A stretch of 64,000 nt of DNA from Propionibacteriaceae bacterium UBA6238 (GCA_002441465.1 DJWE01000005.1:42086-106085), one strand, 5' to 3'; counted from the first letter of the stretch, positions 52,964 through 62,182 are shown. The notes: generated by a model not told the origin, from the letters alone. Program-made: numbers and translations.

Positions 52964-54397
52964 ATGAGCACAACCTCTATGGCCGACCTGCCTACGGTCA
53001 CCGCCAGCCTCTCCGGCTGGGGTCGCACCGCTGCCACGACAGCCCAGGTGCTGTCCACTCCGGATCCCGAACTGATCGCCGCGGCCGTCGCAGCCGTGGC
53101 CGGTCACAACGCGGACGCTCCGTCCCACCTCAAGCGTGGCATCGTGGCTCGCGGGCTGGGCCGTTCCTATGGCGACGTGGCGCAGAACGCGGGCGGTGTC
53201 GTGGTCGACATGACCGCACTGAACCGCATCCACTCGATCGACCCCGACGCCGCCACCGTTGATGTGGACGCCGGCGTCAGCCTCGACGACCTGATGCGCG
53301 CCGCGCTGCCGCACGGACTGTGGGTCCCCGTCCTGCCCGGCACCCGCCAGGTCACCGTCGGCGGCGCGATCGGCTGCGACGTGCATGGCAAGAACCATCA
53401 CAGCGCCGGTTCGTTCGGCAACCACGTGGCGTCCATGCAGTTGCTGGTCGCGGACGGGCGCATCCTCACGCTGACCCCCGACGGCACTCCCGACGATCCG
53501 GACGCGAGCCTGTTCTGGGCCACGGTCGGCGGCATCGGGCTGACCGGGATCATCCTGCGGGTGGTGCTGAACATGACTCGCACCGAGACTGCCTACTTCG
53601 TCGCCGACGGCATCGTCACGAAGACTCTGGACGAGACGATCGCCGTCCACTCCGACGGCTCCGAGGCGAACTACGACTACTCCAGCGCCTGGTTCGACGC
53701 GATCAGTCCTGCCCCGAAGCTCGGCCGCGCCGCGCTGTCTCGCGGTTCGCTGGCCACGCTCGACCAGCTCAAGGAGAAAGCGCCGAAGCTGGCCGCCGAC
53801 CCGCTCGGCTTCCACGCCAAGCCCCTGTTCGACCTGCCGGACGTGTTCCCCAACGGGCTGGCCAACAAGCTCACCTTCACCGCACTGGGCAGCGTGTGGT
53901 ACGCCAAGAGCGGCAACTACACCGGCAAGATCCAGAGCTTGACCGGCTTCTACCACCCCCTCGACATGTTCGGGGAGTGGAACCGCGCCTACGGCTCGCA
54001 CGGCTTCCTGCAGTACCAGTTCGTGGTGCCTCCCGCCGCGGTGGCGGAGTTCACGCAGCTGATTCGCGACATCCAGGCGTCCGGGCACTACTCGTTCCTG
54101 AACGTGTTCAAGCTGTTCGGCCCGGGCAACCGCGCGCCGCTGAGCTACCCGATTCCGGGCTGGAACGTCTGTGTGGACTTTCCGATCAAGGCCGGGCTGC
54201 ACGAGTTCCTGCACGGCTTGGACGCCCGCATCCTCTCCTTCGGCGGACGGCTGTACACCGCCAAGGACTCCCGGACCACGGCGGAGGTCTTCCACGCGAT
54301 GTACCCCCGGATCGACGACTGGATCGCCACCCGCCGCCGGATCGACCCCGAGGGCGTGTTCGTCTCGGACATGGCCCGACGGCTCGACCTCGTCTGA
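52964..54397 (+). CDS. dprE1: Decaprenylphosphoryl-beta-D-ribose oxidase
   Basis: This 477-residue FAD enzyme (VAO/PCMH fold) oxidises decaprenylphosphoryl ribose to the 2-keto intermediate of arabinose donor synthesis. The FAD domain shows GLGRSYGDVAQN, VLPGTRQVTVGGAIGCDVHGKNHH (cited in part) and the C-terminal SFGGRLYTAKDSRTTAEVF. The cysteine in GWNVCVDFP (Cys403) corresponds to Cys387 of the mycobacterial enzyme, the site hit by benzothiazinones. ATG 52964 lies eight bases after TAGTGT. The partner reductase follows 64 bases downstream. Confidence 0.93.
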   Translation: MSTTSMADLPTVTASLSGWGRTAATTAQVLSTPDPELIAAAVAAVAGHNADAPSHLKRGIVARGLGRSYGDVAQNAGGVVVDMTALNRIHSIDPDAATVDVDAGVSLDDLMRAALPHGLWVPVLPGTRQVTVGGAIGCDVHGKNHHSAGSFGNHVASMQLLVADGRILTLTPDGTPDDPDASLFWATVGGIGLTGIILRVVLNMTRTETAYFVADGIVTKTLDETIAVHSDGSEANYDYSSAWFDAISPAPKLGRAALSRGSLATLDQLKEKAPKLAADPLGFHAKPLFDLPDVFPNGLANKLTFTALGSVWYAKSGNYTGKIQSLTGFYHPLDMFGEWNRAYGSHGFLQYQFVVPPAAVAEFTQLIRDIQASGHYSFLNVFKLFGPGNRAPLSYPIPGWNVCVDFPIKAGLHEFLHGLDARILSFGGRLYTAKDSRTTAEVFHAMYPRIDDWIATRRRIDPEGVFVSDMARRLDLV

Positions 54398-54461
54398 TCT
54401 GCCCACACCGACCCAACCACTGTGATTCCGGGTCAGCCCCGGATCTCCGAGGAGAACTGAA

Positions 54462-55223
54462 GTGATCGACGCCACCGGCAATCCCCAGACCGTGCTGCTG
54501 CTCGGCGGTACGTCCGAGATCGGGTTGGCCATCGTCAAGGAGTACCTGGCCAAGCAGCCGCTGCGCGTGGTGCTCGGCGTCCAGCCGGGGGACGAACTGC
54601 GCGACGCCGCCGTCGCCGAGCTGACCGATGCCGGCGCCTCCGGCGTCGACACCCTCGACTTCGACGCCACCGACTTCGCGTCGCACCCGTGCGTGATCGA
54701 CGCCGTCTGGGCGCTCGCCGACATCGATGTGGCGATCGTGGCCTTCGGGCTGCTGGGTGAGGCGGAGGAGCTGTGGCAGGACCAGGCCAAGGCCGTCCAG
54801 ATCGCCCAGGTCAACTACACCGGCGCGGTGAGTGTCGGCGTCCTGCTGGGGCAGAAGATGAAGGCCCAGGGGTACGGCCAGATCATCGCGATGTCGACGG
54901 TCGCCGGCGAGAAGGTGCGGCGCTCCAACTTCGTCTACGGCTCCACCAAGGCCGGGCTGGACGGCTTCTACCGGCTGCTCGGCGAGGCGCTGGCGCCGTT
55001 CGGCCCGAAGGTGCTCGTCGTGCGGCCGGGCCAGGTGCGTACCCGGATGTCGGCGCACGTGAAGGAGGCGCCGCTCACGGTCGACAAGGAAGAGCTGGCC
55101 ACGCAGGTGGTGGACGCCGCCCGCAAGGGCCAGACGCTGATCTGGGTACCGCCGGCGTTCCGCTTCGTGATGATCGTGCTCAAGCACATCCCGGGCCCGA
55201 TCTTCCGCCTTCTTCCGCTGTAG
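54462..55223 (+). CDS. dprE2: Decaprenylphosphoryl-2-keto-ribose reductase (SDR)
   Basis: This 253-residue short-chain dehydrogenase reduces the keto product of DprE1 with NAD(P)H, completing epimerisation to decaprenylphosphoryl arabinose. The Rossmann motif is LLLGGTSEIGLAIV, and the catalytic Tyr-Lys pair sits in YGSTKAGLDGF. Start GTG 54462 with GGAGAA upstream. Adjacency to dprE1 supports the call. This pathway supplies cell-envelope arabinan where present. Confidence 0.92.
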   Translation: MIDATGNPQTVLLLGGTSEIGLAIVKEYLAKQPLRVVLGVQPGDELRDAAVAELTDAGASGVDTLDFDATDFASHPCVIDAVWALADIDVAIVAFGLLGEAEELWQDQAKAVQIAQVNYTGAVSVGVLLGQKMKAQGYGQIIAMSTVAGEKVRRSNFVYGSTKAGLDGFYRLLGEALAPFGPKVLVVRPGQVRTRMSAHVKEAPLTVDKEELATQVVDAARKGQTLIWVPPAFRFVMIVLKHIPGPIFRLLPL

Positions 55224-55298
55224 CGGTCAACCGTCCCTGAGCCGCGGACGGGTGAACGAATCCGCCGCCGTCGTGCAGGGCCACCCCGGGAGTTCCAC

Positions 55299-56030
55299 GT
55301 GACCAGCGACATCCCGAACGTCCGCCTCGACGGAATCGTGGTGCCGGAGCTGGTGCGCGAGCTGGCCGGCGGACGCGACGTCGAGCCGGTCTGGCGCAAT
55401 GGGATCGGCGGGGTCACGTTCTCGATCGGCGCCGGTGCCGAATACGTGAAGTACGGCCCGCCGCACTCGGAGTTCGACGCCGAGCCCGAGTTCGCGCGGC
55501 TGCGCTGGGTGAGCCGGTTCGTCCCCGTGTCGCGTCCGATCGATCACGGCACGGACGGGGTCGGCAACCGCTGGCTGCGGACGGTCGGCATTCCGGCGAC
55601 GTCCGCGGTGCTGGGGCAGTGGCGCGCGCATCCCGAGATCGTCGTGCCGGAGCTTGGCCGGGCGCTGCGGCGTTTCCATGATCGGGTGCCGCTGGACGGG
55701 TGCGCCTGGACGTGGTCGATCGCCGATCGCCTGGCGTCCTGTGGCCGGTCCGCGGACGTGCTCGGGGCTTGGCCGACGCTCGATCCGGTGGTCTGTCACG
55801 GGGATGCGTGCAACCCCAACTTTCTGCTGGACGCGTCCGGTTCGTGCGTCGGCTACGTCGACCTCGGCCGGCTCGGTGTGGCCGATCGCTGGGCCGATCT
55901 CGCTTCGGCGCTGCTGAGCCTCGGCTGGAACTTCGGTGAAGGGTGGGAGCCGGCTCTTCTCGCCGGGTACGGGATCGACCCCGACCCGGGCAAGCAGGAC
56001 TTCTACACCCGGCTGTGGAATCTGAACTGA
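55299..56030 (+). CDS. APH(3')-like aminoglycoside phosphotransferase-family kinase
   Basis: This 243-residue small-molecule kinase has the catalytic loop VVCHGDACNPNFLLD and the metal-binding GYVDLGRLGVADRWADLA. The N-terminal lobe is short (AEYVKYGPP region carrying the ATP lysine). This organisation is that of APH(3') enzymes, but chromosomal homologs often phosphorylate other substrates, so resistance cannot be assumed. Confidence 0.82.
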   Translation: MTSDIPNVRLDGIVVPELVRELAGGRDVEPVWRNGIGGVTFSIGAGAEYVKYGPPHSEFDAEPEFARLRWVSRFVPVSRPIDHGTDGVGNRWLRTVGIPATSAVLGQWRAHPEIVVPELGRALRRFHDRVPLDGCAWTWSIADRLASCGRSADVLGAWPTLDPVVCHGDACNPNFLLDASGSCVGYVDLGRLGVADRWADLASALLSLGWNFGEGWEPALLAGYGIDPDPGKQDFYTRLWNLN

Positions 56031-56067
56031 CCCTCGCCCGCGCGGCCCGGATTTCGGGACATTCCTG

Positions 56068-56097
56068 CCGCTGAGCGCTCACGGGAGCGCTCAGCGG
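56068..56097. terminator. Bidirectional hairpin terminator
   Basis: A perfect 13-bp stem CCGCTGAGCGCTC / GAGCGCTCAGCGG with a four-base loop lies between the convergent kinase and VOC genes. Confidence 0.75.
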
Positions 56098-56139
56098 GGC
56101 CTACTGGACGGTTGAGAGGCAGTTTTGTCCCGTTTCCCC

Positions 56140-56532
56140 TCAGCCGGCCAGCTCGGCATCCGAGCGCAGGATGCAGAACTCGTTGCCCTCCGGATCGGCC
56201 AGTACCACCCAACCGGAGCCGGGACCGTGGATGCCGCGGTGGTCGGCCACGAACGTCGCGCCGAGGCCGAGTACCCGCTGCACCTCCTCGTCGCGGGTGC
56301 GATCTGTGGGACGAAGGTCGAAGTGCACCCGGTTCTTCACCGTCTTGCCCTCCGGCACCCGGATGAACAGGACGCCTGTGCCACCGCCAGGGGGCACGAT
56401 CAGGCATTCGTCGTGAGCCATGTCGTTGGGATCGGCTGGATCTTCGTGATAGTCGATCACCTGCTCCCACCACAGGGAGAGTTCATAGGGCTTCGCGCAG
56501 TCGATCGTGGTGTGCGAGATACGGCTGGTCAT
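56140..56532 (-). CDS. VOC-superfamily protein
   Basis: This 130-residue protein has a single VOC domain with RISHTTIDCAKPYELSLWW at the start and GWVVLADPEGNEFCILR at the end. It is the actinobacterial form often labelled glyoxalase-like. Substrate unknown. ATG 56532 follows GGGGAGA and is preferred over the upstream frame. Confidence 0.85.
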   Translation of the reverse strand: MTSRISHTTIDCAKPYELSLWWEQVIDYHEDPADPNDMAHDECLIVPPGGGTGVLFIRVPEGKTVKNRVHFDLRPTDRTRDEEVQRVLGLGATFVADHRGIHGPGSGWVVLADPEGNEFCILRSDAELAG

Positions 56533-56661
56533 GGCTGATTCTCCCCGGACCAGCGGGCTCTTTGTGGGACATCCGTGCCGCGCAACGCCAGCAGGAATGC
56601 TCAGGCGCGGCGGCAAGGATCCTGCCTCACGCCATCGTGAACGAGATTCGGACGCGAGACC

Positions 56662-57453
56662 CTAGATCGTGATCACCGCGCCGTCCGGCAGCGCCTCGGC
56701 GCCGCATCGGGCGAGCTCGGTCGCCAGTTCCTCGATCGGCGGATTGTCGTGAGCCAGGTGCACCGCGACCACCCGAGTGGCCTGGTCGACCACTCCGGAC
56801 TCGCGCAGTCGCGTCACCGTGGCAGCGAAGCTGGTCAGGTTGAGATGGCGACCCCCCTTGTCGGCGTTGGGTCCAAAGGTCTCTTCCAGGAGAACGGCGT
56901 CGGCCCGTCGCCCGGCGAGCAGCTCCCAGGCCTGCGCCGGCAGCGGGCCGGTGTCGGTCGCGTACAGCAGGACGCCGCCCTCGCCCTCGATCAGGTAGCA
57001 CAGTGCCTCGCCGAACGCCTCGTGGTTCGCCGGCACCGCGGTGACGCGGTAGCCCGCGAGGTCGAACACGTCACCGGCGGTAACGCTGGTCAGGCGCACC
57101 GCGCTGGAGGTGGCGTCCAGCCAGGGTCGCACCGTCTCGATCACCGGCGCGGGCCCGACCACCTCCAGCGGTGCGTCGCTCACCCAGGACCGGTGCAGCA
57201 GGACCGCGGGATCGAGGTGGTCATCGTGGGCGTGGCCCACGAGCATCGCCGACAGTTCGACCAGGTCGCGGCCGAAGCGGGTTACCTGACGCGGCGCCTC
57301 CGGTCCCGGGTCGATCAGGAGGCGCGAGTCGATCAGGACGGACGTGGGGGTGCGCAGGACCTGCCGTTGCCGGTAGTCGGTGCAGGTGCGGCAGCGGCAG
57401 AACGGATTGGGGACGCCGTCGGCGGCCCCGGTACCCAGCAGCAGCACTTCCAT
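56662..57453 (-). CDS. MBL-fold metallohydrolase (PhnP-like)
   Basis: This 263-residue protein is a metallo-beta-lactamase-fold hydrolase. The metal motif is GHAHDDHLD near residue 73, with a later His in VPANHEAFG and Asp in YATDTG. An N-terminal zinc-type motif CRCRTC resembles PhnP-like phosphodiesterases. PhnP handles cyclic ribose phosphates, but no C-P lyase genes are present, so the substrate here is uncertain. Confidence 0.82.
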   Translation of the reverse strand: MEVLLLGTGAADGVPNPFCRCRTCTDYRQRQVLRTPTSVLIDSRLLIDPGPEAPRQVTRFGRDLVELSAMLVGHAHDDHLDPAVLLHRSWVSDAPLEVVGPAPVIETVRPWLDATSSAVRLTSVTAGDVFDLAGYRVTAVPANHEAFGEALCYLIEGEGGVLLYATDTGPLPAQAWELLAGRRADAVLLEETFGPNADKGGRHLNLTSFAATVTRLRESGVVDQATRVVAVHLAHDNPPIEELATELARCGAEALPDGAVITI

Positions 57454-57527
57454 CAGGATCGACCCTCCAGGTTCGGTACGGCCTCAGGCTACGGCCCCGC
57501 GGGCAGTGGACCGGCCGGCACAGCGTA

Positions 57528-57555
57528 CGGCCCCGCCGAGGGAGAGGCGGGGCCG
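57528..57555. other. Strong hairpin in divergent intergenic region
   Basis: CGGCCCCGCC / GGCGGGGCCG form a 10-bp stem between the divergent MBL and VOC genes. It has no T tract and lies upstream of both genes; it might isolate their promoters or form a leader structure. Confidence 0.4.
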
Positions 57556-57703
57556 CATCACATGAAGGGAAATCAGGTTCGTTGTCGCCATCTACCTCCT
57601 GGTGCTCTCGGTTGGCTTGTTGCGACTACTCCACTCCCTTCGTCTGTGCTCCCGCACGGACGCTCCTGTGGATCCCCCAAGGAATACCGGCTTGACGAAT
57701 ATG

Positions 57704-57717
57704 GTTGAATGATCAAC
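57704..57717 (+). promoter_or_regulatory. Putative operator of the catechol-dioxygenase-like gene
   Basis: A perfect GTTGA-N4-TCAAC palindrome in an AT-rich context, partly overlapping TATGGT (57700-57705), a likely -10. The arrangement resembles MarR-type operators. AGGAGGA follows and sets the start of the VOC gene. Confidence 0.5.
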
Positions 57718-57733
57718 AACCTAGGAGGACGTC

Positions 57734-58639
57734 ATGACCGAGCTGCTGCCGACCCAGACCACGATGTCGGAGGTCGCGCTGGACGTGGCCGACCTCGAGG
57801 CAATGGCCCGGTTCTACTCCGAGGTCCTCCTCCTGGATCGCCTCGACGAATCCGACGGCACGGTTGCCCTGGGTCGCCACGGACGCGAACTCGTGGTCCT
57901 GCGGCACCGAGCCGACCTGCCGAAGGGGGAGCGTCGCAGCGCGGGCCTGTTCCACACCGCCTTGCTGCATCCGGACGAGGAGACGCTCGCCACCGTGCTG
58001 GCCTCCGTGGCGATGCGCACCCCCGAGCTGTACACCGGCAGCGGTGACCACCTGGTCTCGAAGGCGTTCTACCTGGACGATCCGGAGGGCAACGGGGTGG
58101 AGCTCTACGTCGACCGGCCGCGCTCGGAGTGGACGTGGCACGGCGGGCAGGTGGCCATGGACACGCTCTGGCTCGATCCCAACGCCTTCCTCGCCGAGCA
58201 CCTGACCGAGGCGTCCCGGGACTACCTGGAGACCGCGCCCGAGCGTCGGGGGGCGCTCGCCGGCAGCGAGGCACAGGTGGTGGGCCACGTGCACCTGAAG
58301 GTGGGTCAGACCGCGCGGGCGAAGGACTTCTACGCCGACACGCTCGGCTTCGAGGTGACCGCCGAGCTTCCCGGGGCACTGTTCGTGTCCGCGGGCGGCT
58401 ACCACCACCACATGGCGATGAACACCTGGGGCACCGAAGGTGTCGGCCTGCGCGCTCCCGGTCTCGGGCTCGGTCAGGTCGCGATCGAGGTGCCGACCAT
58501 CGGGGACGTGCTGGCCGCTGCTGCTCGATTGAGCGGACGCGGCCTCGACGTCGCCCTGGATGCCGGGCCCGACGCGGCCCGCCTCGGCGTCAACGACCCC
58601 TGGGGCAACCGCGTCGAGGTGGCCACACCCGCCGCCTGA
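57734..58639 (+). CDS. Two-domain VOC protein, CatE-like extradiol dioxygenase
   Basis: This 301-residue protein contains two VOC modules (about 10-135 and 175-295): VALDVADLEAMARFYSEVLLL, later LDDPEGNGVELYVD, then VHLKVGQTARAKDFYADTLGF and NDPWGNRVEV. This is the catechol 2,3-dioxygenase/CatE-like layout, in which iron is bound by two His and a Glu. No aromatic catabolic genes are adjacent, so a detoxification role for quinones or catechols is a reasonable alternative. AGGAGGA precedes ATG 57734. Confidence 0.85.
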   Translation: MTELLPTQTTMSEVALDVADLEAMARFYSEVLLLDRLDESDGTVALGRHGRELVVLRHRADLPKGERRSAGLFHTALLHPDEETLATVLASVAMRTPELYTGSGDHLVSKAFYLDDPEGNGVELYVDRPRSEWTWHGGQVAMDTLWLDPNAFLAEHLTEASRDYLETAPERRGALAGSEAQVVGHVHLKVGQTARAKDFYADTLGFEVTAELPGALFVSAGGYHHHMAMNTWGTEGVGLRAPGLGLGQVAIEVPTIGDVLAAAARLSGRGLDVALDAGPDAARLGVNDPWGNRVEVATPAA

Positions 58640-58745
58640 CGAGCGATCCGGCCGTCAGGAGAGGTCCGTGCCGGTCAGTGCCGGACGGACCCCTCGTTGA
58701 CGCGCGCTCGTCCCCCGCGCGGCCTCCTCGGGAAGCGTGGCGGGC

Positions 58746-61244
58746 TCAGATGAACAGCGTGGTGCGGGAGTCGGCCGCCTCGTCCAGGAAGGTCGCCACG
58801 CCGCCGAACTCGACACCGTCGACCAGGTCGGACTCGGCGATGCCGAGCAGGTCCATGGTCATGGTGCAGGCGATCAGGCGGGCTCCGCCTGCCCGGGCGG
58901 TGGCGATCATCTCGGGCAGCGACGCGACCCCGTTGGTCTCCATCACCTTGTTGATCATGGCGGTGCCGGCGCCGAGCATGTTCATCTTCGACAGCGTCAG
59001 GGAGTCCGCGCCGGAGGGCATCATCGTGGCGAACATCTTGTCCATCATCGACTTCTCGCGAGCGGGCGCGTTCTTGTCGCGCAGCGAGTTGAGGCCCCAG
59101 AAGGTGAAGAACATCGACACGTCCTCGCCCATGGCCAGGGCGCCGTTGGCGATGATGAACGCGGCGATCAGCTTGTCCAGGTCGCCGGAGAACACCACGA
59201 ACGAGGTCTTGGCCTTTCCTGCCGGCGCCGCTGCGACGGCCTCACCGGAGAGCTGCCCGGCCTTGCCCTTGCGGAACAGGGCGGTGTAGCCGGGGCCGCT
59301 CGGGGTGAGCTCGAGCAGTTGGTGGCCGTTTCGCTTGGCCCACGCCGGAGCGTCCTTGCCGAAGCCCGGGTCGGACACGTTGACGAGAATCTCGTCGCCC
59401 GCGTCCAGCGTGCCCATCTTCTCGCTGAGCTTCAGAATCGGGCCCGGGCAGGCGAGTCCCGCGCAGTCGAGGTCGACGCGGACGCCGGTAGCCGGACGCT
59501 CGGGAGCCTTCAGCGACTCCCGCTCGGCGTAGGGCTCCATGGGTGGCGGCGAGCCCTGGTCGGTGTCCTCGAGATCGTGCCAGAACCGGAACGTGGTGGA
59601 ACCGCCGGACAGCGTGGCGACGTCCTCGAAGCCGCGCTGGACCAGCGCGCGCTGGGCCAGGTAGCTGCGGAAGCCGACCGCGCAGTACACCCGCAGCGGT
59701 GTGGTCTTGTCCCAGTCCACGCACGCCGTGCGCAGGGTGCCCAGCGGCACGTTGACTGCGCCCGGGATGTGCCAGATGCCGTACTCCTCGGGGGTGCGGA
59801 CGTCGATGATCCGTGCGCCCTCGGTGTTGGCGGGGTAGTCCTCGGCGTACCACAGCGTGAGGTCGCCCCGGATCGTGTTGGACGCCACGAAGCCGACCAT
59901 GTTGATCGGGTCCTTCGCCGAGCCGAACGGCGGGGCGTAGGCGAGCTCGTACTCCTCCAGGTCGAACACGGTCGACCCGTTGCGGATCGCTGCGGCGAGC
60001 ACGTCGAGGCGCTTGTCGACGCCGTCGAAGCCGGTCGCCTGACCGCCCAGGATCCGTCCGGTGGTCGGATCGAAGAGCACCTTCAGGTGCAGCATCGAGG
60101 TGCCCGGGTAGTAGCCCGCGTGCCCGGACGGGTGCACGTGCACCGACCGGTAGGGCACCTGGAACATCTTCAGCTGCCGCTCGGTGGCGCCGGTGCCGCC
60201 GCCGACCATCTCGAACACCTTCACGATCGAGGTGCCCTGGGTGGAGCGGTACTCGGTGTCGCGGCCGCAGATGTTCTCCGCTGCCACCCGCGCCTGCCGG
60301 TTGGCCGGCCCGGCCAGCGGGGCCAGCTGGGCGCCGGGCAGCACGGTGTGCGGGGTCTCCACGATGTCGCCGGCCGCGTAGATGTCGGGATCGGAGGTGC
60401 GCATGTGGGTGTCGACGGTGATGCCGCCCCGTTCGCCGATCTCGAGCCCGATCGCCTTCGCGAGGTCGGTGCGCGGCCGGACGCCGGTGGACAAGATGAC
60501 GAGGTCGGCGCCGAGGATCGTGTTGTTGTTCAGCTCCACCTTCAATCCGCCGGACGGATCGACGGCGAACGCCGCCACGGCGGTGGACAGGTGCAGGTTC
60601 ACGCCGCGGGACGCGAGGTGGTGCTGGACCGGGATCGACATCTCGCGGTCCAGCGGGGGCAGGATCTGGTCGGCCATCTCGACCACGTCCACCTTCGCGC
60701 CACGGTGGACCAGGTTCTCGGCCATCTCCAGGCCGATGTAGCCGGCCCCCACGACGACGGCCCGCAGGCCGCTGGCCTTGCCGCTCTTCGTCTTGCTGGC
60801 CGCGGCGTCGACGATGGTCTTGATCGCGTCCATGTCACTGATCCGGCGCAGCACGTGGATGCCGGGCAGGTCGAGTCCCGGCAGCGGCGGACGGATCGCG
60901 CGGGCGCCCATGCACAGCGCGAGCTTGTCGTAGCTCTCGGTGTACTCGCGGCCCTCGTCGAGCTCTCGCACGGTGACGGTCTTGTTGTCCCGGTCGATCG
61001 AGATCACCTCGGTAGCGATGCGGACGTCGATGTCCAGCGACTCGCGCAGGCTCTCCGGGGTCTGCAGGAGCAGGCGGTTGCGGTCGGTGATCACCTCGCC
61101 GATGTGGTAGGGCAGGCCACAGTTGGCGAAGGAAACGTGGTGGCTCTTCTCGAACACCACGATCTCGGCGAATTCGTCCAGGCGGCGAGCCCGGGCGGCG
61201 ACAGATGCTCCGGCGGCCACGCCACCGACGACGACTAGCTTCAT
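58746..61244 (-). CDS. CoA-disulfide reductase / rhodanese / TusA / DsrE fusion
   Basis: This 832-residue protein combines four modules. Residues 1-450 are a CoA-disulfide reductase-type FAD/NADH enzyme (VVVGGVAAGASVAARARR, redox Cys42 in SFANCGLPYHIG, second NAD fold VVVGAGYIGLEMAENL). About 470-560 is a rhodanese domain with catalytic Cys in RVYCAVGFRS. About 590-660 is TusA (DCAGLACPGPILKLSEKM). The C-terminal 140 residues are DsrE-like (FVVFSGDLDKLIAAFIIANGAL, cited in part). The set points to sulfane-sulfur handling by persulfide transfer. TACCGT six bases before ATG 61244 indicates a leaderless start. Confidence 0.93.
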   Translation of the reverse strand: MKLVVVGGVAAGASVAARARRLDEFAEIVVFEKSHHVSFANCGLPYHIGEVITDRNRLLLQTPESLRESLDIDVRIATEVISIDRDNKTVTVRELDEGREYTESYDKLALCMGARAIRPPLPGLDLPGIHVLRRISDMDAIKTIVDAAASKTKSGKASGLRAVVVGAGYIGLEMAENLVHRGAKVDVVEMADQILPPLDREMSIPVQHHLASRGVNLHLSTAVAAFAVDPSGGLKVELNNNTILGADLVILSTGVRPRTDLAKAIGLEIGERGGITVDTHMRTSDPDIYAAGDIVETPHTVLPGAQLAPLAGPANRQARVAAENICGRDTEYRSTQGTSIVKVFEMVGGGTGATERQLKMFQVPYRSVHVHPSGHAGYYPGTSMLHLKVLFDPTTGRILGGQATGFDGVDKRLDVLAAAIRNGSTVFDLEEYELAYAPPFGSAKDPINMVGFVASNTIRGDLTLWYAEDYPANTEGARIIDVRTPEEYGIWHIPGAVNVPLGTLRTACVDWDKTTPLRVYCAVGFRSYLAQRALVQRGFEDVATLSGGSTTFRFWHDLEDTDQGSPPPMEPYAERESLKAPERPATGVRVDLDCAGLACPGPILKLSEKMGTLDAGDEILVNVSDPGFGKDAPAWAKRNGHQLLELTPSGPGYTALFRKGKAGQLSGEAVAAAPAGKAKTSFVVFSGDLDKLIAAFIIANGALAMGEDVSMFFTFWGLNSLRDKNAPAREKSMMDKMFATMMPSGADSLTLSKMNMLGAGTAMINKVMETNGVASLPEMIATARAGGARLIACTMTMDLLGIAESDLVDGVEFGGVATFLDEAADSRTTLFI

Positions 61245-61327
61245 GGATCCACGGTAGGGCCACTGTCGATGTACGCCCGGGGGTATCCCGTGGATAGGTG
61301 GATGGCGGGAGGGTGCGCCGTCGTGTG

Positions 61328-62182
61328 TTATCGGAAGCCGGCGGCCGTGGCGAGCCGGGCGCTGATTGCCGGGTCGTGGGGGAGCCGGACGCCGTCCAGC
61401 TCGACCAGCGGCAGCACACCGCGGACGGCGGAGACGAGCCACACGCCGTCGGTCGAGGGCAGGTCGTCGGCGCGGAACAGCGCCTCTCGGGTGCGCACGC
61501 CGTCGGCCCTGGCCGCGTCCATGATGACGGCGATCGTCACCGACTCGAGCACACCGGTGCCGGCAAGAGGAGTAGTCCACAGCTGGTCGTCGGCGGCGAC
61601 GAGCAGGCCGGTGGTCGGCCCTTCGAGCAGGTAGCCGTCGCTGGAGGTGAACACGATCTCGTCGATGCCGCGGCGGAGGGCTTCGCGCTTGGCCGCGACG
61701 TTGATCGCATACGACAGGCTCTTCACGCCGCCGAGCAGCCACGGCGCGGTGCGGAACGCGTCACTGGCATAGCCGCGGTCGAGGGTGGCGCCGGTCACGC
61801 CTTGCCGGGCGGCGCTCGCGTCGGCTGCCTCGGTGATCGTGAGCAGCGCGGTGACGCCGGACGCCGAGTGCTCCGACCCGCGGGTGAGGACCAGCTTCAG
61901 CACGGCCTCTCCGGTTCCGGTCCAGGCGGCGAGCGCCTCGTCGATCAGCGACGTCCAGGCGTCCGGGTCGGGTGCGGGAAGCTCGAGGGCAGCGGCGGAG
62001 CGGGTGAATCGGGCCAGGTGCCGATCGAGGTGGTCGACGCGCGCGGTCCCGTCGCGGACCACCACGCGGGCCGCGTCGAAGCAGCCGTCCCCGCGGGTGA
62101 ACCCGAGGTCGTCGGCGACCAAGAGCGGAGTATCCCTGGGTACGACGCCGCGGCCCAGCACGGCCACCACCTGTTCGGTCAC
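61328..62182 (-). CDS. Class IV PLP aminotransferase (PabC/IlvE family), copy 1
   Basis: This 284-residue fold-type IV enzyme has LGFTRGDGCFDAARVV, the PLP lysine in GGVKSLSYAIN, and SSDGYLLEGPTTGLLV. It may be an aminodeoxychorismate lyase or a branched-chain/D-amino acid aminotransferase; the sequence does not decide. TAGGGT ends seven bases before GTG 62182, so I prefer it to ATG 62200, which overlaps the -10. A paralog lies immediately upstream. Confidence 0.82.
   Translation of the reverse strand: MTEQVVAVLGRGVVPRDTPLLVADDLGFTRGDGCFDAARVVVRDGTARVDHLDRHLARFTRSAAALELPAPDPDAWTSLIDEALAAWTGTGEAVLKLVLTRGSEHSASGVTALLTITEAADASAARQGVTGATLDRGYASDAFRTAPWLLGGVKSLSYAINVAAKREALRRGIDEIVFTSSDGYLLEGPTTGLLVAADDQLWTTPLAGTGVLESVTIAVIMDAARADGVRTREALFRADDLPSTDGVWLVSAVRGVLPLVELDGVRLPHDPAISARLATAAGFR

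Noticed and set aside
55299..56030. Calling the APH-like gene an antibiotic resistance gene
   Set aside because: Motifs show the kinase fold only. It sits in a housekeeping context outside the mobile element.
58737..61238. 833-codon plus-strand frame opposite the sulfur-relay fusion
   Set aside because: Mirror of a strong four-domain coding gene, with His/Gly/Arg-rich composition typical of antisense frames.
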